Source: an uncultured Rhodocyclaceae bacterium (GTDB lineage Bacteria; Pseudomonadota; Gammaproteobacteria; Burkholderiales; Rhodocyclaceae). Taken from it: a stretch of DNA of 15,376 nt. The translations under genes were made by a program, and so were the position numbers. The stretch spans positions 1 to 15,376 of the forward strand of contig CALAGF010000122.1 in the NCBI GenBank assembly GCA_937892345.1, read 5' to 3'. Positions 1-5,889 of the stretch are shown one piece after another (the first letter of the stretch is position 1; each line of letters opens with the position of its first letter). The notes under the pieces are model-generated. The model did not search any database, was not told the origin of the DNA, and saw only the letters and a program-made list of their open reading frames with translations.

Positions 1-244
1 TCTTGATCCCATACTTCTCATCGAATTTATTCACCGCCGCCATGACGACTGAAGCGCAATCGGTCAGCGGAATGAAGCCGATACGAACTTCCTTCTTTTC
101 TGGTGCATCGGAGCCTGCAGCCCAAGCCGCACTGCGCACACCCGGCGGCACCATGGACATGAGCGACGCTCCCAGGGCAGCAGTGACAAACTCCCGACGC
201 TTTGGCGAAGCAGGGGCTGCGTTATTGAGCTTCTTGTCTTCCAT
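1..244 (-). CDS. nrtA: Nitrate ABC transporter substrate-binding protein, N-terminal part (cut by window edge)
   Basis: Periplasmic binding protein of the NrtA/CmpA family, which captures nitrate for an ABC importer. Only the first 81 codons are inside the window; the gene continues past the left edge, where nrtB and nrtC/D would be expected. Residues 14-30 (SPKRREFVTAALGASLM) form a twin-arginine (Tat) signal followed by a hydrophobic stretch and an Ala-rich cleavage region near 40-45. The mature start, KKEVRIGFIPLTDCASVVMA (about 50-69), is the hallmark opening of NrtA-type proteins. The ATG at 244 is preceded by CAGGAG with 7 bases of spacing, which fixes the start. It has its own sigma-54 promoter at 381-396, so it is probably transcribed separately from nirBD. 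The family is clear, but nitrate rather than bicarbonate or another anion as ligand is inferred from the neighbours. Confidence 0.9.
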   Translation of the reverse strand, partial: MEDKKLNNAAPASPKRREFVTAALGASLMSMVPPGVRSAAWAAGSDAPEKKEVRIGFIPLTDCASVVMAAVNKFDEKYGIK

Positions 245-380
245 TGCAATTCTCCTGATGACGAAAAAAAAGGCATCTCATCCAAGCTACCGCACTGCAG
301 CCAGGATGGACGCCGTTGTCCGCGAACCGGGTTTCCCGGTCGATGCACAGTCGCCATTGACCATGCGTTGGAGAAGTTAA

Positions 381-396
381 TGCAATGCCTGTGCCA
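381..396 (-). promoter_or_regulatory. Sigma-54 (-24/-12) promoter of nrtA
   Basis: Read on the minus strand the sequence is TGGCAC-AGGCA-TTGCA, an essentially perfect match to the RpoN consensus TGGCAC-N5-TTGCW. The predicted start of transcription is near 370, giving a leader of about 125 bases before the nrtA ATG at 244. An NtrC-like dyad lies about 125 bases upstream of that start, a normal enhancer distance. This points to control by nitrogen limitation. Confidence 0.8.
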
Positions 397-486
397 CCCC
401 CGGAAATAAACCGATAGGTAATTGTTTTTTATGGAAATATTCAGAAAACCCGGGGTAAATTCACTATCCACCCCAGCCCCCTCACA

Positions 487-503
487 TGCACTGCTGCAGT
501 GCA
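487..503. promoter_or_regulatory. NtrC-like enhancer dyad upstream of nrtA
   Basis: TGCACT-GCTGC-AGTGCA is a perfect 17-base inverted repeat with the same layout as the known NtrC site TGCACC-N5-GGTGCA; it differs only by one symmetric base in each arm. Its centre is about 125 bases upstream of the predicted nrtA start site. A further half-site, TGCACC, is at 514-519. The assignment to NtrC is by consensus only. Confidence 0.55.
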
Positions 504-572
504 ACAGTGACCCTGCACCGCACTATCTAAGGGAATCTCATGCCGGCAGGTATCTGACCGGGGAGCGAGCGC

Positions 573-953
573 TCAATCCGCCGAAAAGCCCGAGGATTGG
601 AGCGTTGCCCGCGCCATTGCATGAATGACCAGATCATCTTCACCAATCGCCCTGCGCAGGGAAAATTCGGTCTCTGGCCATGTTGACCGCAGTTTTTCAA
701 GCATCTCCGGCAGATCGCGTTTCAGGTGACCCCCTTGTGCGATGAACATGGGCACAATCACGATCTTGCGAGCCCCTTGGGAAACCAGGGCAGCCACCGA
801 CGCAGGCAGGTCAGGGGCAAGAAATTCGAGAAATGCGAGTTCGACCAACAGGTCGGGGTGCCTGGCGAGCATCTCTGCTCGCACCCTGCGCATCGGATTG
901 GCCCATTCCGGATCACGAGCTCCGTGGGCAAAAAGTAGGATCGCTGTTTTCAT
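573..953 (-). CDS. cbiX: Small CbiX-type sirohydrochlorin chelatase
   Basis: A 126-residue single-domain chelatase of the CbiX-small/SirB family, which inserts a divalent metal (Fe2+ for siroheme, Co2+ for cobalamin) into sirohydrochlorin. The N-terminal LLFAHGARDPEW (about 6-17) carries the first metal-binding histidine, His10. The motif PMFIAQGGHLKRDLP (about 68-82) carries the second, His76. The length is typical of the ancestral short form. It is the last gene after nirB, nirD and the PilJ-domain gene (70-base gap), and NirB needs siroheme, so a ferrochelatase role is the best inference. The upstream methyltransferase and dehydrogenase steps (CysG or CobA/SirC type) are not in the window. 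No good Shine-Dalgarno sequence precedes the ATG, but an in-frame stop six codons upstream prevents a much earlier start. Confidence 0.85.
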   Translation of the reverse strand: MKTAILLFAHGARDPEWANPMRRVRAEMLARHPDLLVELAFLEFLAPDLPASVAALVSQGARKIVIVPMFIAQGGHLKRDLPEMLEKLRSTWPETEFSLRRAIGEDDLVIHAMARATLQSSGFSAD

Positions 954-1023
954 GGCAGAGAGTCTAGCTTACTCGGACGATCCACCATAGCCAGCATCGC
1001 CCCTCAGCAAGGCAAGGCATCAA

Positions 1024-1830
1024 TCAGGAACGCACCAACTTTTCATAACGCCCTGTCAGACTGTCCATGACTTCAAGAATGCGCTCGCTGGTTGTCACGA
1101 CGTTGCGTAAAGCGATCTCTTTCACGCGCTCATTTCCGCTCAAGGCCTGTTCGAAGAACAACCACTGCGTATTGGCCAGCCCCAGATCGGTGCGAATTTC
1201 TGCAGTATTTTCATTCGCTGCATTCAATGTCGCCAGCGCGGAAACGAATTCCTTGTGCGCTGCCGACATTTGCTCATTCACACCGGATACCGCCGCACCA
1301 CTCTGGATGATGAGATAGCACTTGGCCATCCGCTGCGACAACATGCGTTGGCGTCCAGAAATATTGACGAGCTGTCCGGCAGGCGTGCCTGCCTGTTTCT
1401 CGTACAGACCGGTCAGCGTATGCGCGACAGCAAGGCAGGCCTCCGAGGTTTGCATGATTTCAGGCAGCGCAGATTTCTGCGGCGGCTTCAGAAGCAGTTG
1501 GCGATAGCTGGCCCACTGGACTGCCAGCTTATCGAGCGTGGCCTGAATCGCCTCATTAGGTACCATGGTTGCCAGCTCCAGGAGCTGCAACTCGAACAAT
1601 TTGCGGGACTGATCCAGCAAGGACAGCGCCCGCTCCGGCATGATGGCCAACACCTGCATTGCATAGGCCTTGGCCATGCGCTGGGTCAGCATCCGCTGAC
1701 GACCGGCCTTGTTGATTGCTGCGCCCAGGGTAATCGGCGTGATAACTCGCGCAGGCTCGGCACCTCGAGCCTGCGAGGCCATCAGGGTAGCGATGGAGAT
1801 TGCAAGAAATTGTCTGCGTTCCAGGTCCAT
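1024..1830 (-). CDS. Exported protein with two tandem PilJ/NarX-like sensor domains, possible nitrate/nitrite sensor
   Basis: A 268-residue protein made of an N-terminal signal with twin arginines (ERRQFLAISIATLMASQARGA, residues 4-24) and two copies of a roughly 117-residue helical module like the 'type IV pili methyl-accepting chemotaxis transducer N-terminal' (PilJ) domain. Repeated landmarks are GRQRMLTQRMAKAY (43-56) and GRQRMLSQRMAKCY (159-172), a Trp at 106 and 223, and TSE...LTGLYEK (128-145) and TSE...LTGRYEK (247-264). The first motif, INKAGRQRM, resembles the P-box of the nitrate sensors NarX/NarQ. No transmembrane anchor after the signal, histidine kinase, HAMP or methyl-accepting domain is present. 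It lies 48 bases after nirD and 70 before cbiX, with GGAG eight bases before its ATG. Ligand binding is inferred; the partner, if any, is unknown. Confidence 0.75.
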   Translation of the reverse strand: MDLERRQFLAISIATLMASQARGAEPARVITPITLGAAINKAGRQRMLTQRMAKAYAMQVLAIMPERALSLLDQSRKLFELQLLELATMVPNEAIQATLDKLAVQWASYRQLLLKPPQKSALPEIMQTSEACLAVAHTLTGLYEKQAGTPAGQLVNISGRQRMLSQRMAKCYLIIQSGAAVSGVNEQMSAAHKEFVSALATLNAANENTAEIRTDLGLANTQWLFFEQALSGNERVKEIALRNVVTTSERILEVMDSLTGRYEKLVRS

Positions 1831-1878
1831 GCGTAGGCTCCAAATTACCGAGGACGAGACTTTAGCGCGTCTCTGCCG

Positions 1879-2190
1879 TCAAGTCGAAAGAAATACCTCG
1901 CCAGACTCGATCTTGACCTCAAAACGTTTGCAGGAACCGATATCGGGCGCAACAGCCTGACCATCATCGAGGCCGATATTCCAGCCATGCAACGGACAGG
2001 TCACACGTTTGCCATGGACAATGCCTTGCGACAGCGGCCCATTTTTGTGCGGACACTTGTCGTGCAAGGCAAAGACTTCATCGTCGGCGGTGCGGAAGAT
2101 GGCGATGTCGCCACCGGAAACCTGCTGGACCACACGCGATCCCAGACGCGGAATATCTTCCAGCTTGCAGATTGGATGCCATTGACTCAT
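1879..2190 (-). CDS. nirD: Nitrite reductase (NADH) small subunit, Rieske type
   Basis: A 103-residue protein of the NirD family, the small subunit of the cytoplasmic NADH-dependent nitrite reductase. It keeps a full Rieske [2Fe-2S] ligand set: CPHKNGPL (Cys and His about residues 47 and 49) and CPLHGW (Cys and His about 66 and 69). Not all NirD proteins retain the cluster; here it should bind one and act as an electron carrier. The ATG follows a strong AAAGGAGA, and the gene begins 24 bases after the nirB stop, so the two are co-translated. The PilJ-domain gene follows after 48 bases. Identification is secure from sequence and position. Confidence 0.95.
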   Translation of the reverse strand: MSQWHPICKLEDIPRLGSRVVQQVSGGDIAIFRTADDEVFALHDKCPHKNGPLSQGIVHGKRVTCPLHGWNIGLDDGQAVAPDIGSCKRFEVKIESGEVFLST

Positions 2191-2214
2191 TTTTATCTCC
2201 TTTGCTGTCGTTGA

Positions 2215-4659
2215 TCAGGCTTCGAGCTTGATCGGGATGAATTGCTTGATCGCCTTTTCCTCACGCGAGGTTTGCCAAGGATCCCGAGCATTTTTCAGTG
2301 AATCCAACAGTCGACCGTAGTAAGCCCGACGTCCCTCTTCGTCTTCGAGAATCTTGCTCTTGATGTAAGCAAGGCCGACCCGCTCCATGTAATGACAAGT
2401 ACGCTCCAGGTACCAGCCTTCTTCCCGGTAGAGTTGCAGGAAGGCACCGGAATACTCCATGACGTCTTCGTCGGAAGACACCTTGCAAAGAAACTGGGCG
2501 ACCTCGGTCTTGATCCCGCCATTGCCGCCGATATACAACTCGTAACCGGAATCCACGCCGATCACGCCTACGTCTTTGATCCCCGCTTCGGCACAGTTAC
2601 GCGGACAGCCCGAAACCGCCAGCTTGACCTTGTGCGGCGAATACATGTCGAACAACATCTTTTCCAGCTTGATCCCCATATCCATCGAACGCTGGGTGCC
2701 AAATCGACAATGTTCGGCACCGACGCAGGTCTTCACCGTGCGTATCGATTTGCCATAGGCATGACCCGAGACCATGCCCGCTGCGTTGAGATCGGCCCAC
2801 ATCTTTGGCAGGTCTTCCTTCTTGACCCCCAGCAGGTCGATACGCTGCCCCCCCGTCACCTTGACGGTCGGCACGTGGTATTTTTCGGCAGCATCGGCAA
2901 TCGCCCGCAGCTCACCCGGCGTCGTCAGGCCACCCCACATGCGCGGCACGACAGAATAGGTGCCATCCTTCTGGATGTTGGCGTGAGCACGTTCATTGAT
3001 AAAACGCGATTGCGGATCATCATGGGCTTCATGCGGATGCGAGGAAATCAGGTAATAGTTCACCGCGGGACGGCACTTGTCGCAGCCAGTTGGCGTTTTC
3101 CAGTCCATTTCGGCGAAAACCGCTTCCTTGCTCGTCAGATGGCGGGAGACGATGGCTTCACGCACCACCTTGTGCGAATGGTCGGTACAGGCGCACATCG
3201 GTTTGGTATCAAGCGCCGCCGGGGTATAGGCGCCACCGATTGTCGAGGCGAGAATCTGTTCGACCAGACCCGCACAGGAGCCACAGGACGAGGCTGCTTT
3301 GGTGTGCTTTTTGACTTCATCCAGGGTAAACAGGCCTTTTTCCTTGATCGCCTTGACGATGGTCCCCTTGGTCACGCCGTTGCAGCCGCAGACTTCTGCG
3401 CTATCTGCCATCTCTGCAGCCTTGCTGTTGCCAGCATGGCCAACGTCACCCACCAGTGACTGGCCAAAAATCAGCGAGTCACGGATATCGTGAATGTCGC
3501 GCTTGTCCTTGAGCAACTGGAAATACCAGGGGCCGTCAGCCGTATCGCCATACATGACGCCGCCAACCAGCTTGTTATCCTTGATCACCAGCTTTTTGTA
3601 GACCCCGCCATAAGGGTCATTGAGGACGACTTCCTCGCAGCCATCTCCCCCCATATAGTCGCCGGCTGAAAACAGATCGATGCCGGTCACTTTCAGCTTG
3701 GTTGAGGTCACCGATCCTGTATAACGCCCAATGCCATAGCCCGCCAGATGGTTGGCGGCAACCTTGGCCTGTTCAAACAGAGGTGCGACGAGGCCGTAGG
3801 CAATACCCCGGTGACTGACACATTCGCCGACGGCATAGACCTTGGGGTCATAGGTCTGCATGGTGTCATTGACCACAATGCCGCGATTGCAGTAGATGCC
3901 GGATTTTTCGGCCAGCGTGTAGTTGGGGCGAATACCGGCAGCCATCACGACCAGATCTGCGGGAATCTGCATCCCATCCTTGAAACGGACGGCAGCCACA
4001 CGACCGGACTCGCCCTGAACGAGCATTTCTGTCTGCTTCTGGAGCAGAAACTTGAGCCCCTTGTCTTCGAGTGATTTTTGCAGCATCTTGCCGGCGACTT
4101 CGTCAAGCTGACGCTCCAGCAGCCACGGCCCCAGATGTACCACGGTGACATCCATCCCACGCAGTTTCAGCCCATTGGCTGCTTCCAGACCGAGCAAGCC
4201 CCCGCCGATCACCACCGCATGCTTGTGCTGGCGGGCAGCTTCGATCATTTCGTCCGTGTCCTTGATGTCACGATAGCCAATGACACCAGGCAGATCATTC
4301 CCGGGAATCGGCAGCATGAACGGGGTAGAACCGGTTGCGACCAGCAGGCGGTCGTAGCTTTCTTCAGTCCCATCATCCGCGATGACCTTGCGTGCAGTGC
4401 GATCGATTTTGACGATCTGCTTGCCTGTATGCAGCGTGATCTTGTTTTCCTTGTACCAGTCCAGTTCGTTGAGCACGATTTCCTGGATGGTCATTTCACC
4501 GGCCAACACCGGAGAGAGGAGTATGCGGTTGTAATTCGGATGGGGTTCAGCACCGAAGATGGTGATGTCGTAATGATCCGGTTTGATCTTCAACAGTTCT
4601 TCGACGGTACGGACACCGGCCATCCCATTGCCGATCAGTACGAGACGCGGTTTGCTCAT
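2215..4659 (-). CDS. nirB: Nitrite reductase (NADH) large subunit
   Basis: An 814-residue cytoplasmic NirB, which reduces nitrite to ammonium with six electrons from NADH. Domains in order: FAD-binding IGNGMAG (9-15); NAD-binding IGGGLLG (151-157); a BFD-like [2Fe-2S] domain with Cys 424/426 and 459/462; a second BFD-like Cys set at 489/491 and 526/529; then the ferredoxin-like half and the siroheme-[4Fe-4S] site with Cys645, Cys651, Cys685 and Cys689 (TCVGAEHC and SGCPRNC). All expected ligands are intact. The frame is open 12 codons further upstream, but the ATG at 4659 has GGAG at the right distance and begins the usual MSKPRLVLIGNGMAG, so it is preferred. It leads the nirB-nirD-PilJ-cbiX unit, behind a sigma-54 promoter at 4772-4787. 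The leader is about 102 bases. Confidence 0.97.
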   Translation of the reverse strand: MSKPRLVLIGNGMAGVRTVEELLKIKPDHYDITIFGAEPHPNYNRILLSPVLAGEMTIQEIVLNELDWYKENKITLHTGKQIVKIDRTARKVIADDGTEESYDRLLVATGSTPFMLPIPGNDLPGVIGYRDIKDTDEMIEAARQHKHAVVIGGGLLGLEAANGLKLRGMDVTVVHLGPWLLERQLDEVAGKMLQKSLEDKGLKFLLQKQTEMLVQGESGRVAAVRFKDGMQIPADLVVMAAGIRPNYTLAEKSGIYCNRGIVVNDTMQTYDPKVYAVGECVSHRGIAYGLVAPLFEQAKVAANHLAGYGIGRYTGSVTSTKLKVTGIDLFSAGDYMGGDGCEEVVLNDPYGGVYKKLVIKDNKLVGGVMYGDTADGPWYFQLLKDKRDIHDIRDSLIFGQSLVGDVGHAGNSKAAEMADSAEVCGCNGVTKGTIVKAIKEKGLFTLDEVKKHTKAASSCGSCAGLVEQILASTIGGAYTPAALDTKPMCACTDHSHKVVREAIVSRHLTSKEAVFAEMDWKTPTGCDKCRPAVNYYLISSHPHEAHDDPQSRFINERAHANIQKDGTYSVVPRMWGGLTTPGELRAIADAAEKYHVPTVKVTGGQRIDLLGVKKEDLPKMWADLNAAGMVSGHAYGKSIRTVKTCVGAEHCRFGTQRSMDMGIKLEKMLFDMYSPHKVKLAVSGCPRNCAEAGIKDVGVIGVDSGYELYIGGNGGIKTEVAQFLCKVSSDEDVMEYSGAFLQLYREEGWYLERTCHYMERVGLAYIKSKILEDEEGRRAYYGRLLDSLKNARDPWQTSREEKAIKQFIPIKLEA

Positions 4660-4771
4660 GCTTGGCTCCAACGTTGCGCGCACCCATGGGTGCAAAATTT
4701 ACCCAGCGCATGACGTCGTTGCCATCGGACCGTCCCCATTGACGGTGGATTCGCTGCTTCTACCGGGCTAT

Positions 4772-4787
4772 TGCAATCCGCATGCCA
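4772..4787 (-). promoter_or_regulatory. Sigma-54 (-24/-12) promoter of the nirB operon
   Basis: On the minus strand it reads TGGCAT-GCGGA-TTGCA, matching the RpoN consensus TGGCAC-N5-TTGCW at all but one base, with the correct GG/GC spacing. The predicted start is near 4761, leaving a leader of about 102 bases to the nirB ATG at 4659. Two NtrC-like sites and a possible IHF site lie upstream in the expected order. Confidence 0.75.
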
Positions 4788-4793
4788 GGCAGC

Positions 4794-4806
4794 CAAGCAA
4801 CTGATT
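4794..4806 (-). promoter_or_regulatory. Possible IHF site in the nirB control region
   Basis: The minus strand reads AATCAG-TTGC-TTG, one mismatch from the IHF consensus WATCAA-N4-TTR. It lies between the sigma-54 promoter and the NtrC-like sites, where IHF usually bends DNA at such promoters. It overlaps the edge of an AT-rich inverted repeat, GATTTTATTGAAAATC (4803-4818). A match of this quality can arise by chance, so the call rests mostly on position. Confidence 0.4.
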
Positions 4807-4840
4807 TTATTGAAAATCTACTCGTCGACCCTTGCACAAA

Positions 4841-4877
4841 CGCACCATCAGCGTGCAACAGGAGCCAGTACGGTGCA
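4841..4877. promoter_or_regulatory. Tandem NtrC-like enhancer sites upstream of nirB
   Basis: Site 1 (4841-4857) is CGCACC-ATCAG-CGTGCA, 10 of 12 defined bases of TGCACC-N5-GGTGCA. Site 2 (4861-4877) is GGAGCC-AGTAC-GGTGCA, 9 of 12, with one perfect half. Their centres are 20 bases apart, about two helical turns, and sit about 88 and 108 bases upstream of the predicted nirB start. Side-by-side phasing favours cooperative binding by two NtrC dimers. The sites lie just beyond the 3' end of ybiB. Confidence 0.5.
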
Positions 4878-4883
4878 GGTTTT

Positions 4884-5873
4884 TCAATTGCTGCCGGTTG
4901 CCATACCGGTTGCCTCGACTGCAACGATGGCCTTGGCCTGATTGAAATCCTCGGCATAACCACTGGCATACAGGCAGCACGCCAACTGGTTGCCCAAGGG
5001 TTTGGGCAGGGGAATTTGTTTATCAAGGATGCGTCGTATCCAGCGCGCGGTACTGGCAGCATCGGTCGCATCAGGCAGATTCGGCAATGCCCGCAAACTT
5101 TCATGTTCGGCCTCGAACAAGGTATCGACCAGCCCTTCATGAATATATTCAAGCCGTGGCCGACGCTTGGGATTAGCGAACGGCTCACCTTCTGTCCCCC
5201 TTAACAACAAGGCATGTTGCCCGCGGGTCACCATCAGATTGCGCATCAGCTCGATAAAATCAGGGTGGGTTGCTGGCGCCACCATGACAGCATCACCACG
5301 AAAAGGATTGATCAGCTTGCACAAGCTGTGCGCGCTGTTGCGCACGCCCAGGCGGCTACGCAAGGAGAGCAGATTGTGCACGCCGGGTGCAAGTGCCGTC
5401 AGGGGCACAAAAGCGAGCCCTTTTTCATTGAGTTCTGCTTGCGCCTGAGTGACCGAAACCATCGGCATCACGCCCAGCTCTCGGAAAATCAACCCGCTGG
5501 TGACACGGCCATAACCCTCAAGCAGTCCGTGCACCAATACCGGCACGCCAAATCGCTGGAGCAAAAGTGCCAGCAATGGGGTGAGATTCGCCTCCTTGCG
5601 CGCACCGTTGTAACTGGGAAGAACAACCGGACGAACCCGGCCATGTGGCATCTCCAGGCGATGCATCCGATCATCGATAGCGCCCAGGAAACCCAGCATT
5701 TCGATCAGGGACTCCCCCTTGACCCGCAAACCCAGAATGATTGCCCCCATTTCCAGGTCAGGCACGCCGCCGTCCAGCATGGCGGCGTATAGCTGTCGTG
5801 CATCTTCCTGAGAAAGATCTCGAGAACCGCTGGGCCCGCGGCCGATTTCCTTGATGTAGTTTCCGTAGCTCAT
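4884..5873 (-). CDS. ybiB: YbiB/TrpD2-family protein (glycosyltransferase-3 fold, nucleic-acid binding)
   Basis: A 329-residue homologue of the anthranilate phosphoribosyltransferase fold (TrpD), of the YbiB/TrpD2 branch. Known YbiB binds DNA/RNA without sequence specificity as a dimer and does not act in tryptophan synthesis. Seen here: an N-terminal helical domain (about 1-75, DARQLYAAMLDGGVPDLEMGAIILGLRVKGES) and the GT3 core (about 80-320), with basic stretches such as NPKRRPRLEY (about 234-243) and ARWIRRILDK (276-285). The degenerate loop LPSYNGARKEANLTPLLA (85-102) stands where TrpD has its phosphoribosyl-binding GTGG...NIST motif. The ATG at 5873 follows GGAGGAG. The open frame extends 33 codons further up into nasA, but that extension lacks family similarity. 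It starts 16 bases after nasA, so the two are co-transcribed; its role in nitrate assimilation is unknown. Confidence 0.85.
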   Translation of the reverse strand: MSYGNYIKEIGRGPSGSRDLSQEDARQLYAAMLDGGVPDLEMGAIILGLRVKGESLIEMLGFLGAIDDRMHRLEMPHGRVRPVVLPSYNGARKEANLTPLLALLLQRFGVPVLVHGLLEGYGRVTSGLIFRELGVMPMVSVTQAQAELNEKGLAFVPLTALAPGVHNLLSLRSRLGVRNSAHSLCKLINPFRGDAVMVAPATHPDFIELMRNLMVTRGQHALLLRGTEGEPFANPKRRPRLEYIHEGLVDTLFEAEHESLRALPNLPDATDAASTARWIRRILDKQIPLPKPLGNQLACCLYASGYAEDFNQAKAIVAVEATGMATGSN

Positions 5874-5889
5874 TGTCTCCTCCGGGTGC

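Larger units (their letters stand above)
245..572. other. Intergenic control region between cbiX and nrtA
   Basis: This 328-base stretch holds no convincing gene. It contains the nrtA ribosome binding site, a roughly 125-base leader, a sigma-54 promoter (381-396), an AT-rich tract (about 403-450) where an IHF-type bend could sit although no good IHF consensus was found, and an NtrC-like dyad (487-503) with an extra TGCACC half-site at 514-519. Short open frames on both strands here do not resemble proteins. No convincing intrinsic terminator for cbiX is seen: the GC-rich inverted segments near 540-570 lack a T-run. Confidence 0.7.

Noticed and set aside
64..504. Minus-strand open frame of 146 codons overlapping nrtA
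   Set aside because: It runs in another frame over the clear nrtA start and its signal peptide, and the product (many Cys, Arg, Ser) has no family-like pattern.
540..572. Possible terminator after cbiX
   Set aside because: Short GC-rich inverted pieces (GAGCGCTC, CCGG...CCGG) are present, but there is no stable long stem and no T-run.
422..628. Short plus-strand open frame between nrtA and cbiX
   Set aside because: Lies over the NtrC-like dyad and runs into cbiX on the other strand; no good ribosome binding site and no hydrophobic or conserved pattern.
2190..2240. FNR/ANR-like box near TTGATCAGG and TTGATCGGG between nirB and nirD
   Set aside because: The two halves do not form TTGAT-N4-ATCAA, and the position inside an operon is wrong for an anaerobic promoter.
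2392..3459. Plus-strand open frame of 355 codons
   Set aside because: It is antisense to the well-conserved siroheme and BFD regions of nirB, and its His/Arg-rich product is typical of a reverse-strand shadow in GC-biased DNA.
4660..4695. Upstream extension of nirB by 12 codons
   Set aside because: The extension (HPWVRATLEPS) is not part of the NirB family start, and GGAG is correctly spaced for the ATG at 4659.
4078..4713. Plus-strand open frame of 211 codons
   Set aside because: Antisense to the nirB FAD/NAD domains and promoter-proximal leader; no recognisable domain or ribosome binding site.
5214..5792. Plus-strand open frame of 192 codons antisense to ybiB
   Set aside because: Shadow of ybiB with no protein-like features.
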